Notes under the pieces: generated by a model
The model's database searches: none
Seen by the model: the letters and a program-made list of their open reading frames with translations, nothing else
What the model was told of the DNA's origin: nothing
In this document: positions 15,374-23,961 of the stretch, piece by piece
Position numbering within the stretch: the first letter of the stretch is position 1
Layout of the letters: each line of letters begins with the position of its first letter
Origin: G963669295 sp963669295
GTDB lineage: Bacteria > Bacteroidota > Bacteroidia > Flavobacteriales_D > CALLUQ01
Direction: 5' to 3'
NCBI GenBank assembly: GCA_963669295.1
Contig: OY769938.1
Span: 1,922,001-1,986,000, forward strand
DNA length: 64,000 bases
Program-made: the position numbers and the translations under genes

Positions 15374-17944
15374 TTACCTGGTAAGGGTTACATGCCCCGC
15401 TTCTTCTATTACTGTTCCATCTTTACCAACAGCCCTAACCATATAATAGTAGGTGCCTTCTGGGGCAGCATCACCGTTTTTAGTTTCACCAGCCCAATGG
15501 CCGTTTAATGCATCCCACTCAAAAATTAACGTCCCCCACCTGTTGTAGATTTGGCATTCTATCGTTTCAACACCATCTACGTCGAGTACAAAGAAGTCGT
15601 TTACACCATCGCCATTCGGGGAGAATATGTTCGGTACTTCAATGTCGGAAAGTTCATCTATTGTAATGGTAAACAACACACTATCACAACATCCACCAGC
15701 ATTGCACGATACCAATGTAATGGTATAAGTACCTGGCGTGTCGTAAAAATGGTTTACATCTATCAAACTTGTGGTGGTAGTATCTGATCCATCACCAAAG
15801 TTCCAGTGGTGAATTACCCCTCCAGTGGTGTTATTCATGAATGTAACATCCAGTGGTGCTGTTCCCGACCCAGGCGTTGGCGTAAAGTCTGGATAAACAC
15901 CTATCACCTCACCTACAACGATACTATCTGTATAAGTACAACCATTTACATCTGTAACCGTAACTCCATAAGTGCCCGAGCTAAGCCCATTGAAGTTAGC
16001 GCTTGATTGTGAGGCTCCTCCATTAATACTATAAGTGTATGGTGAAGCTCCTCCTGTTGGGGTTGCGGTTGCATCGCCATCAAATAGACCACATGTAGCA
16101 ACATTAGACGATAGGGTCATTGACAGTGGTGGTGGCTCATTAATAATTGCACCTGCACTATGTGTGCACCCATTAGCATCTGTAACTACCACATCAAATG
16201 TGCCTACCGGAAGGCCGGTAGCCGTACTTCCCGTTTGGTTATTGGGGTCATTCCATAGATAGGTATATGGTGGGGTTCCTCCTGTTAATCCTGTAACTGT
16301 AGCAGACCCATCACTTCCTCCATTACACGATACGTTATTTATTGATAGCGTAAACGCAATGGGTGGCGGTTCATTGATGACTACACTATCGATTGCCGTA
16401 CAACCTAAAGAGTCTGTTACAGTAACATAATGAGTTCCTGCTGGCAGTCCGGTAATGGAATCATTTGGTGTAGTTCCAGCAGTCCACTGGTAGGTAAATG
16501 GGGCTCCATTACCTCCCGAAGGAGTAACGGTTGCTCCTCCTGTGGGGGTACCATTACAAAGTACATCTGTCACCCCTGAAATCAGTGTTGATACTACTGG
16601 TGGCTCGTCAATGGTTACTGATACCGTATCTGCACAGCCAGTAGAGTCCATTACAATAACATCCCAGGTTCCTACTGGTAGATCTACCGCGTTCGAGTCC
16701 GTTTGTGTTAATGGGTCATTCCAGAAATAGGAATACGAGCCTCCTACACCTCCTGTACCAAATGCCGTCGCGGTACCCGTTGATTCCCCATTACAGATCG
16801 CGTCTGCAAATGTTAGAATGCTCGCTTGTACGGTATTGTCAATATCAATAGTAATGGTTGTATCAAGGTAACACCCCGATGTATCAGTTACTGTAATAGT
16901 ATACATTCCTGCGCCTAAACCAGTAACCATTGAATCGGTATATCCTCCAGGATTCCAGTCGTAGCTGAATACTCCTGTTCCAATTGGTGTAATGATTCCA
17001 ACGCCTGTGTTTGTGGTACAAGCTGTTGGGGTAACTGTAGCGCTTATTGTAAAGTTTGCCACATTATTATCTACCAATACCGTATCTGTTATGGAAGCGT
17101 TGTTGCAAGTATATACTACTTCGGCCACGTAGTTTGTGGGGCCATTAGGCACCGCTACAGTGCCATTTCCTCCAATAAGGTTTCCGTTGTCGTACCAGTT
17201 CACTGTAAAAGCAGGGGCGCCTGCTGGAGTCCACCGCATTCCTTCATTGGTAACACTCCAGGCCGTATTGTTCCTTCCTGTCACTATTTCTGCCAGGTTT
17301 CCTGCCGCGTTGTGCAGTGCATGTACCGCTTCACCATTGTTCCAGGTACATATTGGCCTAAAACCAATGTGTGTTTCGATTTCGTTGGTGGTTTCGTAAA
17401 TAACAATTTGACTTGAAAATAAGTTACCACACTGATACATCGGCACCAGGTCGTAGCTCACAACTAATCTTCTAAAAGGTGCTGTACCATATACACCATA
17501 AGATATTGTTCCTCCTTGTGCCGGATTAATATCCTGCCAGGGCCCCATAATCGCGTCTACTGGTTGCGCAGGGTCAGGAATTATCTCTGTATCCCATGGC
17601 GAGTATTGATTGGCCTGTGCAAGGTCGAATGTAATGTAGTTGTTGGATGAAACAACAAACTGTGTATATGTATTTCCGTAATAACAAAAGTCAAACCCAA
17701 TATTATATACCCCTGAGTGCTGATCATCAATTGCAAGGGGAACAATGTTTGGCCCTACCCATGGGTCGGGATTATAGGGGATCGGGTTTATTACATACGA
17801 ATCTGTGGCAAATACTGAATCAACAGTGGCAAGTAGTGTAATGGAGTCATTACAATTTATTAATGTGTCATTGCCTGCATTGATTTGGGAGTACGTGAGT
17901 CCACTATATCCGAGCAAAGCCGTTAGGATAAGTGTTTTTTTCAT
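15374..17944 (-). CDS. SprB-repeat surface protein with gliding-motility type (type B) C-terminal domain
   Basis: An 856-residue protein with a signal peptide (about residues 1-19). An N-terminal region of about 250 residues (GVYNIGFDFCYYGNTYTQFVVSSNNYITF) is of a kind common in Bacteroidota surface proteins. Five SprB-type repeats lie at about 290-685, each with a 'C.G...G.a.....GG...YtY.W' core and ending 'vtDs.GC'. A PKD domain follows (HHWNFGDGS, about 690-768). The C-terminal domain PNIFSPNGDGVNDFF to the end is the type B (gliding motility-associated) T9SS signal. Likely a cell-surface adhesin. It has its own -7 box upstream. Confidence 0.9.
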   Translation of the reverse strand: MKKTLILTALLGYSGLTYSQINAGNDTLINCNDSITLLATVDSVFATDSYVINPIPYNPDPWVGPNIVPLAIDDQHSGVYNIGFDFCYYGNTYTQFVVSSNNYITFDLAQANQYSPWDTEIIPDPAQPVDAIMGPWQDINPAQGGTISYGVYGTAPFRRLVVSYDLVPMYQCGNLFSSQIVIYETTNEIETHIGFRPICTWNNGEAVHALHNAAGNLAEIVTGRNNTAWSVTNEGMRWTPAGAPAFTVNWYDNGNLIGGNGTVAVPNGPTNYVAEVVYTCNNASITDTVLVDNNVANFTISATVTPTACTTNTGVGIITPIGTGVFSYDWNPGGYTDSMVTGLGAGMYTITVTDTSGCYLDTTITIDIDNTVQASILTFADAICNGESTGTATAFGTGGVGGSYSYFWNDPLTQTDSNAVDLPVGTWDVIVMDSTGCADTVSVTIDEPPVVSTLISGVTDVLCNGTPTGGATVTPSGGNGAPFTYQWTAGTTPNDSITGLPAGTHYVTVTDSLGCTAIDSVVINEPPPIAFTLSINNVSCNGGSDGSATVTGLTGGTPPYTYLWNDPNNQTGSTATGLPVGTFDVVVTDANGCTHSAGAIINEPPPLSMTLSSNVATCGLFDGDATATPTGGASPYTYSINGGASQSSANFNGLSSGTYGVTVTDVNGCTYTDSIVVGEVIGVYPDFTPTPGSGTAPLDVTFMNNTTGGVIHHWNFGDGSDTTTTSLIDVNHFYDTPGTYTITLVSCNAGGCCDSVLFTITIDELSDIEVPNIFSPNGDGVNDFFVLDVDGVETIECQIYNRWGTLIFEWDALNGHWAGETKNGDAAPEGTYYYMVRAVGKDGTVIEEAGHVTLTR

Positions 17945-17979
17945 CTTGTTTAAGTTAGGCGTTAGGTATAGGTATTATG

Positions 17980-17987
17980 CAAAATTA
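17980..17987 (-). promoter_or_regulatory. Promoter -7 box before the 856-residue SprB-repeat gene
   Basis: TAATTTTG on the minus strand fits TAnnTTTG and lies 35 bases before the ATG. No clear -33 TTTG was seen at the usual distance. Confidence 0.4.
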
Positions 17988-18027
17988 GGAATATTGTTCC
18001 CTCATTCTACGTGTTTTATCATTTTTC

Positions 18028-21000
18028 TTATTCTCTTATCATTGTAACTGATCCGGATTCTTCGAGTTCCGTTCCATCAAACCCGATAGCAGTAATTCTA
18101 AAATAATAGGTTCCTTCCGGGGCTTCAAGCCCTGATATTGTTCTTCCATCCCACCACCCATTGGTCGTGTTCCATTCATAAATTTTCTGTCCCCAGCGAT
18201 TAAATATTGTTGCTCCAAGTGTTTCTATGCCTGTTGTTTGCACTGCAAAAACATCATTTGTCCCATCAGCGTTTGGTGTAAAGACGTTTGGAACAATAAT
18301 GGTTGCCTCGCCAAATACTGTAATGTCCATAAAAGCAGTGTCTAAGCAACCGGCACTATTCGTTGCTATTAGCATAATCGTATAGGTTCCGTTCGTTGTA
18401 TAAGTTATTGTCGGGTCAGTGGCTACTGAAGTTGTTCCATCGCCAAAGTCCCATAAATAAGCTACTGCTCCGGTGCTGGTATTGGTAACGTTTACGTTTA
18501 ACGGGGCTATGCCTGAGGTGGGGGATGCTATAAATGAGGCAATTACCGCTGCTGGCTCTATAATGGTAACTGTTTGTATTGCACTACACCCTCCTGCATC
18601 TGTTATTTCAACAGTGTAGGTGCCCGCACAAACTCCTACATATGTGGTATTCGTTTCTCCGGCAATTGGGTTGTTTTGATCGTCTAACCACTGGTAAGTG
18701 TATGGTGTTGCTCCTCCGCTAGCGAAAGCTGTTACAGCGCCATCACAAATGCCATTACAGCTCGCGTTTGCTATCGACACACTATCTAATGATACTCCAC
18801 CTAATGCCGCCACTGTTTCCATTCCGGAAGCCTGACAGCCATTGGCATCTTCTACTACAATGTTGTAGGTGCCTGCCGCTAATCCGGTAAAAAGGTTGGA
18901 GGCTTGAAAAGTGACTCCATTGTCAATACTAAATTGCAATGGTGGAACACCTCCAATAACCGGAATGGTAATGCTTCCATTAGCCACATTGCAGCTTTCA
19001 TCCGTTACTATTGTGTTAAATGCTAACAATTGTGGGTCGGTTAAGGTAATTGTTTGCAAAGATTGGCAGCCAACGCCATCTTCCACCACAATATCGTAAG
19101 TACCAGCCCCAAGACCTGTGAAAGATCCCGAGCCTTGAAATGTACTTCCATTATCGATGCTATATTGTAATGGCGGAGTGCCTCCACTTGCCGTAATGGT
19201 TATCGCTCCTGTTAAGTCGGCATTGCATAAAGGATCGGAGCTTGCTGTGTTATCAATTGTTGGACCATTAAGGTTGTTCAATGTTTCTGTTCCTGTCGTC
19301 TGGCAACCACTGCCGTCTACTACTACTACATCGTAAGCGCCTGCTCCAAGACCCGTAAAAGAACCCGTGCCCTGAAAAGTGACCCCATTATCGATACTGT
19401 ACTGATAAGGGCCTCCATCGCCTCCTGTTCCTGTTATTACAATGGCTCCGTCTGTTGCTCCACAGTTAGGGTCAGTTAATACTATTGTATAGGCTACTGC
19501 AGGGGGCGCGGTTAATGTTACCGTACTGGTAGATTGGCAACCATTGGCATCTTCTATTACAATGCTGTATATACCTGCTCCCAGCCCTACAAAACTGTTG
19601 GAAGCTTGAAAAGTAATTCCATTGTCAGCGCTATATTGCAACGGTGGAGTGCCTCCACTTGCTGTGATGGTAATGGTACCGTTCAAATCACCATTGCACA
19701 AAGGGTCTGTGTTGGCAATGTTATCAATTGTTGGCCCACTTAAGTTGCTCAATGCTTCAACTCCTGTGGCTTGACAACCACTACCATCTTCTACCACCAC
19801 ATTGTAAGTGCCTGCTCCAAGGTTGGTAAAGGAGCCCGAGCCCTGGAAAGTGACTCCATTATCGATACTGTATTGATAAGGGCCACCATCACCTCCTGCT
19901 CCTGTTATTACAATCGCTCCATCTGTTGCTCCACAATTAGGGTTAGTTAATACTACAGTGTAAGTTATTGCGGGAGGGTTGGTTAATGTTACCGTACTGG
20001 TAGATTGACAACCATTCGCATCTTCTACCACAATGCTATAAGCGCCTGCACCAAGTCCTGCAAAACTGTTAGAAGCCTGAAAAGTAGTTCCATTGTCGAT
20101 GCTGTACTGATAGGGTGTTGCCCCTCCGTTTGCTGTAATGTTGATGGTTCCGCTTAAGTCGCCATTGCACTGGGGGTCTATTGTTGTTGTTGTATGTATT
20201 AACGCTGGTGGGTCAGTAAGTGTAACCTGGGTGGTAGCCTGGCAACCATTAGCATCTTCTACTACAATATCGTAAGTGCCTGCTCCCAGTCCGCTAAATG
20301 TATTGCTTGCTTGAAAAGTAACACCATTGTCAATACTATATTGTAGCGGTGAGGTTCCTCCTCCGGCTGTTATATCAATGCCTCCATCTGCGGCTCCAGC
20401 ACAATTAGGGTGAATGGTAGCTACATTCGTGATAACCAACATCGGTGGGTCAGTAAGTGTAACCTGGGTGGTGACCTGGCAGCCGTTCGCATCTTCTACT
20501 ACAATGTTGTAGGTGCCTGAAGCTAAACCATTAAATACGTTCCCTGCTTGAAAAGTAACGCCATTGTCGGTGCTATATTGATAGGGTGTTGTCCCTCCAT
20601 TTGCTGTAATATCGATGCTCCCGCTTCCTGCGCCTGTGCACTGTGGATCGGTTACAGCTACATTGCTAATCGTGGGGTTCGGGTTAATGGTTACGGTTAC
20701 TGTTGCAGGGTTGCTCTGGCACCCTCCTGAGGTTTCTGTGATGTAATATACTGTTGTTCCAGGGGTATTGGATGGTGTGTGTGTTCCCCCTGTGCCCACC
20801 ATATTGGTCAATCCTACATCGTCAAACCACTCTAAATCCCCTCCTCCTCCTGAGGCTGTTAAGTTGGCTAACGGGTCGCCAAAGCAATAGATTGCATCCG
20901 TTCCCGCTGTTGGTGGTAAAGGGCCACTAACCGTTACATCTTGAGTCGTACAATCAATGCATCCCGCACCATCGTCAAAACAATATTGAATCGTGTGTGT

Positions 21001-21963
21001 GCCTGGACCGGCAAGCACCGGGTCGAAAGTGGCCACTCCGAAGCCTGTATCAGTAATCCCCGCGCCAGAAAATGTGGCTGATCCACTTACGTTTCCTATT
21101 ACAAATGTGAAACATGTGGTGCCTCCATTGTGATTGAAGGTGCCACTTCCTATTAGGTTACCCGTTGCATTGTCATACACTTCATAGTTGAATGTTCCAT
21201 CTGGAAATAGGTCGCACCACTCAAATGAGTATACTGCTGTAGGGTCCCCATATTCAAGGGTAAGCGTCCAAATGGAGTTGTCGGGTACTGTTCCTACAGG
21301 AAAAAAAGCAAAAGAGGAGCCATTTTCAAAAAACTCGATGGTGTTTTCGGTGGAAGAAAATCCGTCTGTTGTAATAATGACCTGGAACCCGGGTGTAATG
21401 AAACTTCCATTGGCAGCAATATCATCAGCGGCAAGGGTAACAGCTGCATCGGTACAACCCATATTGGCCGGAAGGCCCGAAAACGATACCGTTGGGCATG
21501 CTTGTTCACATACCTCTGCTTGCCATTGACATTCCGCTCCAGCATCTCCATCAATAACAATGTAATAGGTAGTTCCAGCCGTTCCAGGAAAGTTTAGGGT
21601 CGGTACTGGAAGCCCTCCGCTAACACAGCCTAGTGGATTTAAGGCTCCGCAGGCTCCATCAAACACTCCCATTTGTATGTCGGTTCCGCTATTGCAAGAA
21701 AAACCCATTAAGTTAAAGTCGTATGTCCCTGTGTTTGGAGCTACAAAAGAATACCATACTGAGTTTTCAACACTTAATGCACAGATGTCTGCTGCTGCGT
21801 ATGTATCGTCTGCACCTATGGTTGCGCCAATGTTACTACCCACAGGGCTCACCGTACAGTTGGTTAGTGGTACTGCACTGGCACAAAAATCACTTTGTGC
21901 TTGCACATGACTAACTGAAAAAGCAAGCAGTAGAAGTAAAAAAGCACGTATCTTTCTTTTCAT
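18028..21963 (-). CDS. Large SprB-repeat surface protein with type B T9SS C-terminal domain
   Basis: A 1311-residue protein with a signal peptide (about 1-22). An N-terminal domain resembling pre-peptidase or PPC beta domains (ENSVWYSFVAPNTGTYDF, about 24-150) is followed by Ig-like regions. Nine SprB-type repeats of about 78 residues lie at about 428-1135, each with 'YQYSIDNGvTFQ', 'GLGAGTY.iVVEDanGCQ'. Then come a PKD domain (YLWDFGDGTTS) and a type B C-terminal domain (PNVFTPNADGTNDVF to the end). SprB itself is the mobile gliding adhesin of Flavobacterium, so a surface adhesin role is likely. It starts 36 bases after the small gene upstream. Confidence 0.9.
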   Translation of the reverse strand: MKRKIRAFLLLLLAFSVSHVQAQSDFCASAVPLTNCTVSPVGSNIGATIGADDTYAAADICALSVENSVWYSFVAPNTGTYDFNLMGFSCNSGTDIQMGVFDGACGALNPLGCVSGGLPVPTLNFPGTAGTTYYIVIDGDAGAECQWQAEVCEQACPTVSFSGLPANMGCTDAAVTLAADDIAANGSFITPGFQVIITTDGFSSTENTIEFFENGSSFAFFPVGTVPDNSIWTLTLEYGDPTAVYSFEWCDLFPDGTFNYEVYDNATGNLIGSGTFNHNGGTTCFTFVIGNVSGSATFSGAGITDTGFGVATFDPVLAGPGTHTIQYCFDDGAGCIDCTTQDVTVSGPLPPTAGTDAIYCFGDPLANLTASGGGGDLEWFDDVGLTNMVGTGGTHTPSNTPGTTVYYITETSGGCQSNPATVTVTINPNPTISNVAVTDPQCTGAGSGSIDITANGGTTPYQYSTDNGVTFQAGNVFNGLASGTYNIVVEDANGCQVTTQVTLTDPPMLVITNVATIHPNCAGAADGGIDITAGGGTSPLQYSIDNGVTFQASNTFSGLGAGTYDIVVEDANGCQATTQVTLTDPPALIHTTTTIDPQCNGDLSGTINITANGGATPYQYSIDNGTTFQASNSFAGLGAGAYSIVVEDANGCQSTSTVTLTNPPAITYTVVLTNPNCGATDGAIVITGAGGDGGPYQYSIDNGVTFQGSGSFTNLGAGTYNVVVEDGSGCQATGVEALSNLSGPTIDNIANTDPLCNGDLNGTITITASGGTPPLQYSADNGITFQASNSFVGLGAGIYSIVIEDANGCQSTSTVTLTAPPAVAYTIVLTDPNCGATDGAIVITGTGGDGGPYQYSIDNGVTFQGTGSFTGLGAGAYDVVVVDGSGCQTTGTETLNNLNGPTIDNTASSDPLCNADLTGAITITASGGTPPLQYSIDNGSTFQGSGSFTGLGAGTYDIVVEDGVGCQSLQTITLTDPQLLAFNTIVTDESCNVANGSITIPVIGGVPPLQFSIDNGVTFQASNLFTGLAAGTYNIVVEDANGCQASGMETVAALGGVSLDSVSIANASCNGICDGAVTAFASGGATPYTYQWLDDQNNPIAGETNTTYVGVCAGTYTVEITDAGGCSAIQTVTIIEPAAVIASFIASPTSGIAPLNVNVTNTSTGAVAYLWDFGDGTTSVATDPTITYTTNGTYTIMLIATNSAGCLDTAFMDITVFGEATIIVPNVFTPNADGTNDVFAVQTTGIETLGATIFNRWGQKIYEWNTTNGWWDGRTISGLEAPEGTYYFRITAIGFDGTELEESGSVTMIRE
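18560..20680 (-). repeat. Nine tandem SprB-type coding repeats
   Basis: About 235 bp per unit on the minus strand. Units 4 and 6 are close copies (PNCGATDGAIVITG), as are units 5 and 7 (NTDPLCNGDLNG or similar, ITITASGGTPPLQYS). A two-repeat block was therefore duplicated. The first eight units share YSxDNG or FSIDNG; the ninth is more diverged. Confidence 0.85.
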
Positions 21964-21999
21964 AACAAGCAGCTATAAAGTAAGCTTTCAGAGCATTTT

Positions 22000-22341
22000 T
22001 TAGCCGTCTTTTTTTTCGGAAGCGTTTATCTTTTCCAGGGTTTTCTTGTTCAATTTTTCCCGGTTATTACGCATCCAGGTCTTTGCTGCAATCACATATT
22101 CTTCCTGACTGCGGTAGGCATTTCGCTGTGGAAAATCTCGTGGAAGTGTTTCTACATTCAGGTATTTTTCAACGATCTCTGTGTTGGTCATTCCCTGGCT
22201 GTGCACTTGTTGCGTAATGGTGTTTTTTTTCGATGGGGCAATGGTTGCCTTGTTACTCTGCAGTGTTTGTGCGTTGCTAAAGGTGGCTGTAGAGAGTAGG
22301 GCAGCTATTACCACGAAACCGATTAATAAAGGGGTTTTCAT
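22000..22341 (-). CDS. Small secreted protein of unknown function
   Basis: A 113-residue protein with a signal peptide (about residues 1-25, ending SNAQ). The remainder is polar, with TNTEIVEKYLNVETLPRDFP and a Lys-rich helical tail. No family was recognised. It lies 36 bases upstream of the 1311-residue adhesin-like gene and has a good -7 box before it, so it probably leads that transcript. It could be a helper of the large surface protein, but only position supports this. Confidence 0.65.
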   Translation of the reverse strand: MKTPLLIGFVVIAALLSTATFSNAQTLQSNKATIAPSKKNTITQQVHSQGMTNTEIVEKYLNVETLPRDFPQRNAYRSQEEYVIAAKTWMRNNREKLNKKTLEKINASEKKDG

Positions 22342-22376
22342 GGCGCTATGTATTAAGTAAAGCTTCGCTAAAAATT

Positions 22377-22384
22377 CAAATTTA
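22377..22384 (-). promoter_or_regulatory. Promoter -7 box before the small secreted protein and adhesin operon
   Basis: TAAATTTG on the minus strand is an exact TAnnTTTG match, 35 bases before the ATG at 22341. The -33 box is not clear. Confidence 0.45.
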
Positions 22385-22447
22385 TGCCTATAGGACGTAA
22401 ATTTTGGTCGAATGGTTGCGTGGCACCCCTTAATTTATGCTTTTTTT

Positions 22448-23866
22448 TCACGAAAGCTCGTCGATCCACTCCTTTATTTGCTGATGGAAAGGGGATATTT
22501 TAACCGTCGCCTGGCTAATTTCTTCCAGTGTTTTAGGGGATCTTACGCCTAATAAGCGACAGAAATTAGTGATAATTACTGCGTTGGAGTCGTAATTAAA
22601 TACTTTTCCTTTGTTCAAGTCCATTTGTCGAATGGCTCGCTCTACCAGGTTTTCGCATAATCCAACGTTCTTTTTCTCGTAGTGGATACGTATTTCAAGC
22701 AATCGCGACCATATGGCGATGTAGAAGTTTTGTGCGTATGAAAGGTCATTTAAAAGCCATAATGCGTCTTTATATTCTCCCTTCAAAAAATGAATGTAAG
22801 CATTAATGAACTCTAACAAGTAATTGTTTTCTTCCTGAAAATGGTGCTCATGCTTTTTTATTTCCTGCATTACCGCATCGTCTGTTCCATTGATCATTAT
22901 TTGAAAAAGCATGTGATAGAACACAGCTATTGCATCGGTAAATTGGTGTTTTTCATTGAGTTCAAGTGTTCGGTCGGTAAGCGGGCTCAGTTGTTCTGGT
23001 GTTTCTCCATGATGAAATCGCGCCAGTGCCTTTAAAAAACACATCCGTCGCTCCAGTTTCTCTATCGATTCTTGCGTACCCGTGCAGTTTTCCAGCAATT
23101 CTTCCGCTTCTTTCATGTGTAATTCAAACCGTTCTTTATCGTCGAAATTGAATCGTGCTTGTGCTACTTTGTATTTTACTGCTTCCGGTTTTTGATCCGC
23201 AATTTGAATTAGTGCGTTGATTTCGTGGTCCTCGAGCATCAACCCCTTTAGCTCTTCCAATATGGTTGTGTCGTCGAGGTAAAGACCCGAGAGAAGATTA
23301 TATACTTCCGATAGTTTTTTATGATACAGCTCTTGTGTTAGGCGGTTTTTCTTCAGCAATATTTCGCGAAGTTGAATAAGGTCTTTTTTCTTTTGGCTTT
23401 GCGACTTAATAATGATTTCGCTATCAATGCAATCGCTTTCAATCCAAAGGTCTTTATCTTTTTCAGCAAGGGGAATTGTTTTCTTTAGATATCCTTTAAA
23501 CAGTTCTTTTGTTGACGATTTATGGTACATTTTTGCCAACAGATAGTTTCTTGTTTTAAGGTCGGTTTTTAACAAGTCCGTTAGCTTTACATGCTCTATT
23601 TCTTTTACAGCAAAATCGATGAAACGACGGATTGTTTTATCTTTTTCGTTTTCATCTTTATCTGTTGCTACCGACTTTTCGTATAACTCTCTCGCTATTT
23701 CTTCGAGAAGGTCTTCGTATTGTTTTTTATGGCGCAGGTTTTTTTTTATGAGCTTATATAGTGCCACATGTCGCTTATCTCCCGAGCGTTTACAGTTGTT
23801 TAATATCCTGTGTTTTTCGGATTTATCGAGGTCTTGTATTAAATAAAAAAGGCTTTTTCCCTTCAT
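22448..23866 (-). CDS. Unknown cytoplasmic helical-repeat protein, possible paralogue of the one at 8632-10092
   Basis: A 472-residue protein, helical, Lys- and Glu-rich, with no signal peptide. The N-terminal head (LFYLIQDLDKSEKHRILNNC, then ALYKLIKKNL) has the same pattern as the 8632-10092 protein, and TPR-like helical pairs follow (TDAIAVFYHMLFQIMINGTD). No named family was recognised. It is divergent from RNase R, with 95 bases between start codons. Each of the two copies is next to genes for T9SS cargo, but a link to secretion is only a guess. Confidence 0.65.
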   Translation of the reverse strand: MKGKSLFYLIQDLDKSEKHRILNNCKRSGDKRHVALYKLIKKNLRHKKQYEDLLEEIARELYEKSVATDKDENEKDKTIRRFIDFAVKEIEHVKLTDLLKTDLKTRNYLLAKMYHKSSTKELFKGYLKKTIPLAEKDKDLWIESDCIDSEIIIKSQSQKKKDLIQLREILLKKNRLTQELYHKKLSEVYNLLSGLYLDDTTILEELKGLMLEDHEINALIQIADQKPEAVKYKVAQARFNFDDKERFELHMKEAEELLENCTGTQESIEKLERRMCFLKALARFHHGETPEQLSPLTDRTLELNEKHQFTDAIAVFYHMLFQIMINGTDDAVMQEIKKHEHHFQEENNYLLEFINAYIHFLKGEYKDALWLLNDLSYAQNFYIAIWSRLLEIRIHYEKKNVGLCENLVERAIRQMDLNKGKVFNYDSNAVIITNFCRLLGVRSPKTLEEISQATVKISPFHQQIKEWIDELS

Positions 23867-23876
23867 TCGTTAAGCA

Positions 23877-23908
23877 TTTGGGGCTTACTTTGTTTACGCA
23901 TACTTTTA
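23877..23908 (+). promoter_or_regulatory. Promoter of rnr
   Basis: TTTG (23877-23880), 20 bases, TACTTTTA (23901-23908), one mismatch to the consensus. It lies 54 bases before the ATG at 23962. This supports that ATG over in-frame starts further upstream, which would lie before the promoter and inside the divergent gene. Confidence 0.5.
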
Positions 23909-23961
23909 TTCGTGCCTTTTCGCTTTTTAGTTATACTTTTATCTTTCTCAACACCCCTTGC

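Noticed and set aside
23761..23961. N-terminal extension of RNase R of 67 residues
   Set aside because: It would overlap the divergent gene's 5' end and begin upstream of the promoter at 23877-23908. The residues do not resemble RNase R.
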